A DNA stretch of 27,369 nt from NCBI GenBank assembly GCA_031422555.1, contig JANPLZ010000064.1, forward strand, positions 1 through 27,369, read 5' to 3'. Position numbers and translations under genes: made by a program. Of this stretch, positions 14,531 to 21,632 are shown piece by piece. Under the pieces are notes generated by a model. That model was not told the origin of the DNA and made no database searches. It saw only the letters and a program-made list of their open reading frames with translations. The stretch comes from JANNAT01 sp031422555 (GTDB lineage: Bacteria > Pseudomonadota > Alphaproteobacteria > Rhodobacterales > Rhodobacteraceae). The first letter of the stretch is position 1. The number at the start of each line of letters is the position of its first letter.

Positions 14531-17035
14531 TCAGCGCTTTGGCTTGCCCGGCGGCACAAACCGTTTGGACGTATCCTTGGCATCGGTCTTGACCACGCCC
14601 GGTTTGGCACGCGGCGCAGCTTTGCCAAAGGTTTTCCCTTCGGTGCCATGCGATTTGAACCCAGCAGCGCGTGCCGGTTTGCCTTCTGCCCCACCTTGCG
14701 ATTTGAACCCGGCAGAGCGTGGCTTGCGCTCTTCGCCTTCCGCTGCCCCGCGCGGAGCATAGGGTTTTGCAAAAGGCTTGGCCGCATCACCACGCGGAGC
14801 GTAAGGCTTGGTCGCTTCACCACGCGGCGCGTAAGGTTTTGTGGCTTCGCCACGCGGAGCGTAAGGTTTTGTCGCTTCGCCACGGGGGGCGTAGGGCTTG
14901 CGATCCCCATCCTCCCGCTTGGCATAGGGTTTGGCCCCATCAGCACGTGCGGCAAAGGGTTTCGCACCTTCGCCACGAGGTGCGTAGGGCTTACGATCCC
15001 CATCTTCCCGCTTGGCGTAAGGTTTGGCACCTTCTGCGCGGGGCGCATAAGGTTTGCGGTCCCCATCTTCGCGCTTGGCATAAGGTTTCGCACCTTCGGC
15101 ACGCGGCGCATAAGGTTTCGCGCCTTCGGCACGCGGCGCGTAAGGTTTGCGGTCGCTATCTTCACGTTTGGCATAGGGTTTGCGATCAGGTGCGGCAGGC
15201 CGAGGTTTTGGGGCCTCGGCGGGGGCGGTGTCAGCCCCGCCCAGTGGATCAAACGCGGCGCGCGGGGCATCGTCTTCGACGACGCGCGCTGGTTTTGGCA
15301 CATAGGCGGGTTTGTCAGCCCGCGGGGCATAGGCGGGTTTTTCAGTCTTTTCAGCGCGATCAACACGCGGCGCGTAGGCGGGCTTTTCGGCCCGTTCTGC
15401 GCGCACCGGGGCTGCTTTGCGGGCAGGGCTGCGTTCCGGGCGATCCATATCCGGCTCGCCTTCAATGCGGTCCATCACAACGCCGCTCTCTAATTCCAGC
15501 TGTGCGCCAAATTTAGGGGCCAAAGCGGTGGCAATCTGCACAAAGGTGCGGTCTTCCTGCACCCGGATCGCGCCAATACCGTCTTTGGTGATGCCACCGG
15601 CGTCACAGATTTTTGGCAACAACCACCGCGCCTCGGCCCGGCCAGACCGGCCAACCGACAGTGAATACCACACCGACGGGCCAAATTCGTTGCGTTCGCG
15701 CGGGGCCGCTGCGGCACCCGATGGCACAACCTGATCCGACAACACTTCGGGGGCAGACCGCCCTTCGCGCCACAGCCGGATAAAGGCGGCAGCCACTTGT
15801 TCAGGGCCAAAGCGGCCCAGCAGTGTTGCGGCCATGTCGCCTTCGTCCGACAGGTTTTGCGCCAAAATCGGGTGTTCCAGCAACCGCAGATCGTCTTTGG
15901 CGGTGACCTCATCGGCGGACGGCGCCGATCCCCATTCCGCAACAACCTTGGCGCCTTGCAACAACCGCTGCGCCTTTTTGAATTCGGCAGGCACCACGAT
16001 CATGGCCGACACACCCTTGGACCCTGCCCGGCCGGTGCGGCCAGAGCGGTGCAAGAGGGTTTCGGAATTTGACGGCAAATCGGCATGGATCACCAGATCC
16101 AACCCCGGCAAATCAATGCCACGCGCGGCCACATCGGTGGCGATACACACGCGGGCACGGCCATCGCGCAGGGCTTGCAACGCATGGGTGCGCTCTTGTT
16201 GCGACAACTCACCCGACAGCGCCACAACCTGAAAGCCACGGTTACCCATGCGCGCCAGCAGACTGTTCACATTGGCACGTGTTTTGCAGAACACAATCGC
16301 CGCACGCGCCTCATAAAACCGCAAGGCGTTGAAAATTGCGTTATCCCGATCGCGCGCTGCCACCGAAAGCGCACGGTATTCGATATCAACGTGCTGTTTC
16401 GCCTCGCCTTGCGCCTGAATCCGCAAGGCATCGCGTTGGAAATCACCGGCCAGTTTGGCGATTTCTTTCGGCACGGTGGCCGAAAACATCAAAGTCCTGC
16501 GTTCGGCCGGGGCTGCATTCAGGATATATTCCAGATCTTCGCGGAACCCCAGATCAAGCATCTCGTCTGCTTCGTCCAGAACGGCGGCGCGCAGGCCTGA
16601 CAGATCAAGCGAGCGGCGGTCAATATGGTCGCGCAAACGTCCCGGAGTGCCGACAACGATATGCGCGCCACGGTCCAGCGCGCGCTTTTCGGTGCGGTAA
16701 TCCATGCCGCCGACACAAGTGGCGATTTGCGCCCCGGCCGAGCCATACAGCCAGTCCAACTCGCGCGCCACTTGCAGGGCCAATTCGCGGGTCGGCGCAA
16801 TCACCAAAGCCATTGGCGTATCCGCATACAGCAGCTTGTCCGCGCCGCGCAGCAATTGATCGGCGATTGCAATGCCAAAGGCTACCGTCTTGCCCGACCC
16901 GGTTTGCGCCGAAACCAGCATGTCGCGGTCTTGCGCTTCGGGGGCCAGAACCGCCATTTGCACTGCGGTAAGGGATGAATATCCCTTAGCAGTCAATGCC
17001 GCAGCCAAAGGTGCTGCGATGCCCAAATCTATCAT
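14531..17035 (-). CDS. DEAD-box RNA helicase with DbpA RNA-binding domain and long repeat tail (DeaD/CsdA-like)
   Basis: An 834-residue ATP-dependent RNA helicase. Motifs in order are Q-motif Gln26, Walker A AQTGSGKT (43-50), PTRELA (81-86), DEAD (154-157), SAT (185-187), the ARGIDLP block (304-310) and HRSGRTGR (329-336). A DbpA-type RNA-binding domain follows at about 454-522 (VWYSLSVGRSGRAEARWL). Residues about 535-834 are a basic, Pro/Ala/Tyr-rich disordered tail with 15 KP[YF]A units (residues about 613-760), ending in KRFVPPGKPKR. The start ATG 17035 has AGGAAA five bases upstream. Relatives act in ribosome assembly and cold adaptation; that role is inferred. It stands alone on the - strand between the phosphatase and lipid A genes. 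Confidence 0.93.
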   Translation of the reverse strand: MIDLGIAAPLAAALTAKGYSSLTAVQMAVLAPEAQDRDMLVSAQTGSGKTVAFGIAIADQLLRGADKLLYADTPMALVIAPTRELALQVARELDWLYGSAGAQIATCVGGMDYRTEKRALDRGAHIVVGTPGRLRDHIDRRSLDLSGLRAAVLDEADEMLDLGFREDLEYILNAAPAERRTLMFSATVPKEIAKLAGDFQRDALRIQAQGEAKQHVDIEYRALSVAARDRDNAIFNALRFYEARAAIVFCKTRANVNSLLARMGNRGFQVVALSGELSQQERTHALQALRDGRARVCIATDVAARGIDLPGLDLVIHADLPSNSETLLHRSGRTGRAGSKGVSAMIVVPAEFKKAQRLLQGAKVVAEWGSAPSADEVTAKDDLRLLEHPILAQNLSDEGDMAATLLGRFGPEQVAAAFIRLWREGRSAPEVLSDQVVPSGAAAAPRERNEFGPSVWYSLSVGRSGRAEARWLLPKICDAGGITKDGIGAIRVQEDRTFVQIATALAPKFGAQLELESGVVMDRIEGEPDMDRPERSPARKAAPVRAERAEKPAYAPRVDRAEKTEKPAYAPRADKPAYVPKPARVVEDDAPRAAFDPLGGADTAPAEAPKPRPAAPDRKPYAKREDSDRKPYAPRAEGAKPYAPRAEGAKPYAKREDGDRKPYAPRAEGAKPYAKREDGDRKPYAPRGEGAKPFAARADGAKPYAKREDGDRKPYAPRGEATKPYAPRGEATKPYAPRGEATKPYAPRGDAAKPFAKPYAPRGAAEGEERKPRSAGFKSQGGAEGKPARAAGFKSHGTEGKTFGKAAPRAKPGVVKTDAKDTSKRFVPPGKPKR
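14755..15195 (-). repeat. Tandem 30-bp coding repeats in the helicase tail
   Basis: Units of about 30 bp encode KPYAPRGEAT, KPYAPRAEGA or KPYAKREDGD decapeptides, interleaved in a higher-order pattern. Fifteen KP[YF]A units occur, including a truncated KPFA. Near 14785-14900 successive DNA units differ at only a few positions, which indicates recent duplication. The repeat stays in frame throughout. Confidence 0.9.
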
Positions 17036-17057
17036 TTCGTTTCCTGATGGGGGACAC

Positions 17058-17099
17058 GCGCACGTGCGCCCTTGAAGTGCCTGTTAAACGGCACCTCAT
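17058..17099. promoter_or_regulatory. Palindrome and hairpin in the helicase 5' leader region
   Basis: GCGCACGTGCGC at 17058-17069 is a perfect 12-bp palindrome 23 bp upstream of the helicase start. Next to it, GTGCC and GGCAC around TGTTAAAC form a short hairpin. Both lie in the 262-bp divergent region (17036-17297), which otherwise shows no gene. They could be leader structures for helicase autoregulation or operator sites; nothing in the sequence decides. Confidence 0.3.
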
Positions 17100-17297
17100 T
17101 CCCCATCGCAGACCAGCCTCCCCGCCGTCTGCCCCGGAATCGTCGGGCCGAAGTGCGGCGTCTATACCGATAAATCCATTGTGTATAGGGGCCACCGGCA
17201 TTGCCACCCTGATGCGGGGCTTGTGCCCCGGCCTGCCTTGCCCCGCACGGCACCAGCCTTTAGAGTAAACGGGAACGCTTTAGCCCGGACCAACCCC

Positions 17298-17543
17298 ATG
17301 ACCCAACGCCTGCACCTTGTCTTTGGCGGTGAACTTGTCTCACCCCAACAGAACATTTTCCGCGACGTGAACGACATCCATATTGTCGGCCTGTTCCCCG
17401 ATTATGCCACCGCCTTCGCAGCCTGGAAATCAGAAGCACAGCGCACCGTAGATAACGCCCATATGCGGTATTTCATCGCCCACATTCACCGTTTGCGCGA
17501 AGAAGGCAAACCCGGGTCACTGACCGAAGAGATGGGTGCATAA
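17298..17543 (+). CDS. DUF4170 domain-containing small protein
   Basis: An 81-residue soluble protein. The start at 17298 is preferred to longer frames because the protein then begins MTQRLHLVFGGELVSPQ, the usual family N-terminus. The middle part (VGLFPDYATAFAAWKSEAQ) and the end (RYFIAHIHRLREEG) are also typical of DUF4170, a family I associate with alphaproteobacterial lipid A gene clusters. There are no TM segments and no catalytic signature. It ends 11 bp before waaA, so it is probably co-transcribed with waaA and lpxK. The ribosome site is poor (ggaccaacccc). Confidence 0.85.
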   Translation: MTQRLHLVFGGELVSPQQNIFRDVNDIHIVGLFPDYATAFAAWKSEAQRTVDNAHMRYFIAHIHRLREEGKPGSLTEEMGA

Positions 17544-17554
17544 GCGATCCGATC

Positions 17555-18760
17555 ATGGCACTTTCGATTGGCCGCACGCTTTATAATCTGACAACGCGGC
17601 CCCAGGTCGGGGCCAGTTTTTTGCGACCCGACCGCCCGCTTGGCAAGTTGGTCTGGCTGCATGCACCGGATATCAGCTTTGCGCGCGGGTTGGCACAACT
17701 GTCGCTGCGATTGCTGCGCGAGGTGGGCGTGCACGTGCTGATCACCTGCCCGCAAAACATTGACGGGCTTGACGGGGCGGTGATCCAACAACGGCCACCG
17801 CTTGATGCCGCTTCCGATGCCCGTGCCTTTCTGAACCATTGGCAGCCCGACCTGATCTTGATGGCCGGAGGCGAGGTGCGCCCCGCCGTTTTGTTGGAAT
17901 GTGCCGATCGCAAACTGCCTGTTTTGATGGTGGATGCCCGGACACCCTATCTCATCAAAGGCCGTGACGGCTGGTATCCGGGGCTGCTGCGCCGCAGTCT
18001 AGGGGTTTTTCAACAGGTGTTGGCAGTGGACGAAGCCTCGGCCAAAGCGTTTCGAAAAATGGGCCTGACCCAAGTGCAAACCACCGGCCGAATGGAAGAG
18101 GCCAGCGCCGCCCTTGGCTACCACGAACCGGAACGTGCCGTGCTGGCTGAACTTATCGCCACCCGCCCGGTCTGGCTTGCCGCCGATGTGCCAAAGGCCG
18201 AAGAAGCGGCGGTGATTGCCGCCCATCGTTCGGCGTTGCGGCTGGCGCATCGGCTGTTGCTGATCCTTGTGCCACAAGACCCGGCACGGGCAGCCCCTTT
18301 GGCCGCCCAGATGGAAAATGCCGAAGGCTGGATGGTTGCCCAACGCGGACTGGAACAGGAGCCGGAACCTGAAACCGAAGTTTATATTCCGGATTCGGCC
18401 GCCGAATATGGGCTGTGGTATCGGCTGGCACCGGTAACCTTTATGGGCGGCACTTTGCTGGGGGATGGTTGCGCACGCAACCCGATGGAACCGGCGGCCC
18501 TTGGCTCTGCCATCCTTTACGGGCCGCGCCCGGGGGTGCATGGCACGATGTTTGGGCGGCTTGGGGCGGCGCTGGCTGCGCGGGCGGTTGGGTCACCGAC
18601 CGATTTGGGCGATGCGCTGGCCGATCTTTTATCCCCTGACCGGGCGGCGCGGCTGGCCCAAGCCGCTTGGGCAGTGGCATCGGACGGGGTTGACGTTACC
18701 GACCGGGTGATCGGTTTGGCTGCGCAACTGATGGCCCAAAAGCCAAATGGCGTCGGCTGA
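17555..18760 (+). CDS. waaA: WaaA/KdtA-like 3-deoxy-D-manno-octulosonic acid transferase, atypical
   Basis: A 401-residue GT30-type glycosyltransferase that would transfer Kdo from CMP-Kdo to a lipid A precursor at the inner membrane. Support comes from the gene order DUF4170-waaA-lpxK and from the C-terminal FMGGTLLGDGCARNPMEPAA block, matching the GGS...GGHNPLEPAA nucleotide-sugar site. The N-terminal acceptor motif is altered: typical proteins have W-x-H-x-x-S-V-G-E with a catalytic Glu, whereas here the strand reads VWLHAPDISFARGL and has no Glu. The M-E-x-E-x-W segment is also replaced by LMAGGEVRPAVL. It is therefore a divergent paralogue; whether it still transfers Kdo is open. Its stop overlaps the lpxK start by one base (TGATG). 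Confidence 0.82.
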   Translation: MALSIGRTLYNLTTRPQVGASFLRPDRPLGKLVWLHAPDISFARGLAQLSLRLLREVGVHVLITCPQNIDGLDGAVIQQRPPLDAASDARAFLNHWQPDLILMAGGEVRPAVLLECADRKLPVLMVDARTPYLIKGRDGWYPGLLRRSLGVFQQVLAVDEASAKAFRKMGLTQVQTTGRMEEASAALGYHEPERAVLAELIATRPVWLAADVPKAEEAAVIAAHRSALRLAHRLLLILVPQDPARAAPLAAQMENAEGWMVAQRGLEQEPEPETEVYIPDSAAEYGLWYRLAPVTFMGGTLLGDGCARNPMEPAALGSAILYGPRPGVHGTMFGRLGAALAARAVGSPTDLGDALADLLSPDRAARLAQAAWAVASDGVDVTDRVIGLAAQLMAQKPNGVG

Positions 18761-19758
18761 TGCGCCCGCCCGCATTTTGGCATAATTCCCCGGATGCGCC
18801 GGGGTTATCCGCGGCTCTTTTGGCGCCGCTTGGTGCTTTTTATGCAGGGATGACCCGCCAAAGGCTGCGGCAACCGGGCTTTCGCGCCCGGATTCCGGTG
18901 ATTTGCGTTGGCAATCTGAACGCAGGCGGCACCGGAAAAACCCCTGCGACCATCGCAATCGTGCAGCGGTTGGCGGCGCGCGGCATCACCGCCTATGTTG
19001 TAACGCGCGGCTATGGCGGCACGTTCCGCGGGCCGGTTTTGGTCAACCCCACCCGCCATAGCGCGGCCCAGACCGGCGACGAGCCGCTGCTGTTGGCAGC
19101 CTTTGCCCCGACGATTGTAGCCCGTGATCGTGCCGCGGGGGTTCAGATGGCCGAAGCGGCCGGTGCGCAAATCGTCGTGCTGGATGATGGATTTCAAAAT
19201 CCGTCGGTGGTCAAAGACGTGTCAGTGATCGTGGTCGATGCCGAAACGGGTTTTGGCAATGGCCGATGCTTGCCTGCGGGGCCGCTGCGCGAACCGGTTG
19301 GCGTGGGTCTGGCGCGCGCGCAGTTTGTTTTGTCAATCGGCGACGCGCCTGCCCAAGACCGGTTTGACGCCCAGTGGGGCAGATCCTTGCAAAACCTGCC
19401 GCATTTGCGGGGCCATCTTGCCCCCCTTTCGACCGGTATGGATTGGCAGGGCACGCGGGTGTTGGCGTTTGCTGGCATCGGGCGACCCGAAAAATTCTTT
19501 GCCACTTTGCGCGACCAAGGCGCGATCATCATCCGCAGCGAAGCGCTGTCTGACCACGCACCCCTGTCTGAGACGCTTTTGATCCGGCTTGAGCGTGAGG
19601 CCATGGCCAAAAGCGCGCAACTTGTGACCACCGAAAAAGATGCCGCCCGCCTGCCGCCCGCTTTTCGCAGCCGTGTGCTGACCTTGCCGGTGCGGCTGGA
19701 ATTGACAGATTGGTCGGCACTGGACGCAGCTTTGGAGGCTTTGATCAGCCGCGCCTGA
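18760..19758 (+). CDS. lpxK: Tetraacyldisaccharide 4'-kinase (LpxK)
   Basis: A 332-residue inner-membrane-associated kinase that phosphorylates the 4' position of the lipid A disaccharide. The N-terminus carries a hydrophobic segment (LSAALLAPLGAFYAGM), then the P-loop GNLNAGGTGKTP (51-62), the TRGYGG motif (83-88) and the catalytic LDDGFQ (141-146). The later TTEKDAARLP block is also conserved in LpxK. Length and all motifs are normal. It starts on the last base of waaA (TGATG), so it is translationally coupled, and it is the last gene of this operon, converging with the winged-helix gene after 46 bp. Confidence 0.96.
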   Translation: MRPPAFWHNSPDAPGLSAALLAPLGAFYAGMTRQRLRQPGFRARIPVICVGNLNAGGTGKTPATIAIVQRLAARGITAYVVTRGYGGTFRGPVLVNPTRHSAAQTGDEPLLLAAFAPTIVARDRAAGVQMAEAAGAQIVVLDDGFQNPSVVKDVSVIVVDAETGFGNGRCLPAGPLREPVGVGLARAQFVLSIGDAPAQDRFDAQWGRSLQNLPHLRGHLAPLSTGMDWQGTRVLAFAGIGRPEKFFATLRDQGAIIIRSEALSDHAPLSETLLIRLEREAMAKSAQLVTTEKDAARLPPAFRSRVLTLPVRLELTDWSALDAALEALISRA

Positions 19759-19804
19759 TGGAAAAATCAACCACCGCGAATTCTGAAAACCGCACCGCCG
19801 GGGA

Positions 19805-20506
19805 TCAGATCATCTTGATCGTGTCCTTGCCGACCGCCAGCATATACCCGCGCCGCGCGATGGTTTTGACCAACAACTCGCTGACCAACTGATTGCCAAG
19901 CGCATCGCGCAACCGTTTGACCCGAGTGGCCCCGGCGGCCTCATCACAATCAACGGCATTGCGGCCCGAAATGACGCCTTCGATCTGCGCGCCGGTCAGC
20001 ACTTCGTCGTCCATCCGCGCCTCGGCCAGCACCGACAGCGTTTCTATCGCGGCTTCGGTCAGGGCAAATTCCATATCGTTGATGTAGACCGCCCGCGCCT
20101 CGCGGCTGATCAGGATTGACGCAACCTGTATGCCCGACCGCTGAATCGCCGAAATCCGGCGGTTCAGCGCGATGATCGTCACCAAAAAGATCAGCGCCGC
20201 CAGCAACAGCGCGGTCGCAAACACCAACAACACAAAAATCACCGACCGATAGCTTTGCAACACTTCGGAAAACGAGGTGCCCGACTGCGCGAGAATTTCC
20301 AGCAGTTTAATCTCGGCCCCGCTGCGCAGATCATTTTCGACAAACAGCCGTTCCACCCGTGCGTTAAACGCATTGGCATCGGGCAGGTTCAGAAACAGGA
20401 AAACCGCAGCGCCCAGCAAGATCAGCACAATCGCCGCAATCCCGCCCGCAACCACCCGGTTGCCCGCCCGCAAACTGTCAGTAGCGGAGGAAATACGCGC
20501 CTGCAC
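19805..20506 (-). CDS. Membrane-anchored winged-helix regulator, C-terminal OmpR-type DNA-binding domain
   Basis: About 233 residues. GTG 20506 is preferred (AGGAAAG a few bases upstream); the first in-frame ATG at 20539 lies deeper inside the upstream gene. Two strong TM segments (residues about 18-40 and 89-113) bracket a loop of roughly 48 residues. After TM2 come basic residues (ALNRRISAIQR), then residues about 140-226 form an OmpR/ToxR-type winged helix: VYINDMEFALTEAAIETLSV, RVKRLRDALG and KTIARRGYML match the beta-hairpin, recognition helix and wing. The topology is therefore inverted compared with ToxR/CadC, whose DNA-binding domain is N-terminal. Function is unknown; direct transmembrane signalling to DNA is inferred. 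The gene overlaps the end of the upstream 92-aa gene by 29 bases. Confidence 0.78.
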   Translation of the reverse strand: MQARISSATDSLRAGNRVVAGGIAAIVLILLGAAVFLFLNLPDANAFNARVERLFVENDLRSGAEIKLLEILAQSGTSFSEVLQSYRSVIFVLLVFATALLLAALIFLVTIIALNRRISAIQRSGIQVASILISREARAVYINDMEFALTEAAIETLSVLAEARMDDEVLTGAQIEGVISGRNAVDCDEAAGATRVKRLRDALGNQLVSELLVKTIARRGYMLAVGKDTIKMI

Positions 20507-20756
20507 TGTCTTTCCTTTCGTCCAAACCTTCTGGGCCAAAGGTGGCCAACACTGTCAGCAATGTCCAGCCATCGGCGGCCAGTTTTGGCGCAAGTTCGGC
20601 TTCAGCCCCGCCCGTATCGCAAGCGCTGACTTCGGCCACGCCGTAATGCAGGCGCAACGGGTCGTCTTGCTTGGCCTTATAATCGGCGTAGCATTCGGCA
20701 GAGGCGGGCATTGCAAGTCCGGCCAATATCACTGCCGCAAGGGTCAGGCGTTTCAT
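20478..20756 (-). CDS. Small exported hypothetical protein (92 aa)
   Basis: A 92-residue protein with a clear signal peptide (MKRLTLAAVILAGLAMPASA, cleaved before ECYADY). The mature part of about 72 residues has two cysteines (22 and 46) that could form a disulfide, and ends in the aromatic tail YFLRY. I do not recognise a named domain, although similar short secreted proteins occur in Rhodobacteraceae. It lies immediately upstream of the membrane winged-helix gene on the same strand, and the two reading frames overlap, so their products are probably made together; a periplasmic partner for the membrane sensor is a reasonable but untested idea. Confidence 0.75.
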   Translation of the reverse strand: MKRLTLAAVILAGLAMPASAECYADYKAKQDDPLRLHYGVAEVSACDTGGAEAELAPKLAADGWTLLTVLATFGPEGLDERKDSAGAYFLRY

Positions 20757-20834
20757 CGGTCTGCTCCATATTCAATCAGGGCCTATCCGTCTGGCCCTTT
20801 CATTGATCTGGGCCACCCTGCGCGCAAGTGGCGT

Positions 20835-20904
20835 GATATTCAATATCCATGGCTGCCCAACGCTGCAGCACCGGGCTGTTATCGCATATCAATGGCGCGA
20901 TATT
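20835..20904. promoter_or_regulatory. Repeated GATATT half-sites in a divergent intergenic region
   Basis: GATATT-C-AATATC at 20835-20847 is a perfect inverted repeat. A second GATATT lies at 20899-20904, with an inverted ATATC at 20886-20890. Both are in the 241-bp region between the 92-aa gene (- strand) and the next exported protein (+ strand). They are candidate operators; the winged-helix protein encoded next door is the obvious candidate to bind them, but this is speculation. Confidence 0.3.
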
Positions 20905-20997
20905 GCTTGGCCAAACCCAAGTGGCGCATCGTTTGGCCATCAGGACCGTCGGTTTGCGGTCCCCCCTTGTCCCAACCCGAACTTGATGGAGCGTCCG

Positions 20998-21507
20998 ATG
21001 TCCAAGATCATTTTCCCGTCTGAAACTTTGGCAGAAACGCATTTCGCTTTGCGCGGCACCGCTAAATCCGGCGCCACCCTAGCGCGCCGCAGCCCTTTGA
21101 AACGCCTGCTGGGCGGCATGACGGCCTTGGCAGTTGCCGGGTCGTTGGTGCTGGCATCGGCGGTGCCATCGCATGCAGATCGCCGCGGCGACAACATCGC
21201 CAAAGCCTTGGCCGCAGCCATCGTGCTGGGCCTGATCGTGAACAATGCCAACAAAGGCAATGGGCATCCGGCCCCCGCACCCAAGCCGGTGCCAGTTAAA
21301 AAGCCGCGTGTCCCAAACGTGTGCGCCATCGAAATTGACGCCGACAACGGCTATCCCGTCACGGTTTATTCCGAAAACTGCCTGCAAGACGAAGGCTTTG
21401 ATTACCGCCTGCCAAATTGCGCCCGGTCCGTCCGCATCTATGGGCAGCGCGACCGGATTTATTCCGCCAAATGCCTGCGCGACGCCGGATTTCGCGTCAA
21501 CGGCTAA
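20998..21507 (+). CDS. Exported hypothetical protein with four cysteines
   Basis: A 169-residue protein. ATG 20998 is chosen because GGAG lies six bases upstream. About 30 residues precede a hydrophobic segment ending in an AxA-type site (AVPSHA, before DRRGDN). The n-region contains ARRSPLKR, which is partly Tat-like. A second hydrophobic stretch (AKALAAAIVLGLIVNN) follows, then a Pro/Lys-rich linker (PAPAPKPVPVKKPRVP). The C-terminal module has four Cys in a repeated pattern: YSENCLQDEGFDYRLPNC and YSAKCLRDAGF look like an internal duplication. I do not recognise a family. It may be a periplasmic or surface protein. A terminator follows at 21567. Confidence 0.75.
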   Translation: MSKIIFPSETLAETHFALRGTAKSGATLARRSPLKRLLGGMTALAVAGSLVLASAVPSHADRRGDNIAKALAAAIVLGLIVNNANKGNGHPAPAPKPVPVKKPRVPNVCAIEIDADNGYPVTVYSENCLQDEGFDYRLPNCARSVRIYGQRDRIYSAKCLRDAGFRVNG

Positions 21508-21566
21508 GGCACCTTCGCTGGCTTATCGGGCCCCATGTCCCCCATCGCTGTAGGGGTCCGATCTTG

Positions 21567-21603
21567 GGGGCGGGATGGCATGGCCACTCGCCCCTCTTTT
21601 TAT
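21567..21603 (+). terminator. Rho-independent terminator after the four-Cys protein gene
   Basis: GGGGCG at 21567-21572 pairs with CGCCCC at 21589-21594. The 16-base loop can itself fold (TGGC/GCCA), and TCTTTTTAT follows. It lies 60 bases after the stop codon and about 30 bases before the rnhB start. Confidence 0.75.
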
Positions 21604-21632
21604 ACCCGGTGCTTTTCGCTATTGCGGCGGAC

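Noticed and set aside
14755..15195. Possible CRISPR-like array of about 30-bp repeats
   Set aside because: Units are contiguous without unique spacers and stay in the helicase reading frame.
14134..15465. A 443-codon open frame on the - strand and a 281-codon frame on the + strand (14648-15493) across the helicase tail
   Set aside because: The 30-bp repeat has no stop in several frames, so long open frames arise automatically. The products are low-complexity with no start context, and the real helicase frame fully explains the sequence.
18788..18804. CCCCGG-ATGCG-CCGGGG hairpin near the lpxK start
   Set aside because: It lies in the coding sequence for the N-terminal loop, and similar short GC stems are common by chance in this base composition. 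It is not the full palindrome seen at 2572-2592.
19759..19804. Possible terminator between lpxK and the convergent winged-helix gene
   Set aside because: No convincing stem or T-run is visible in the 46-bp gap.
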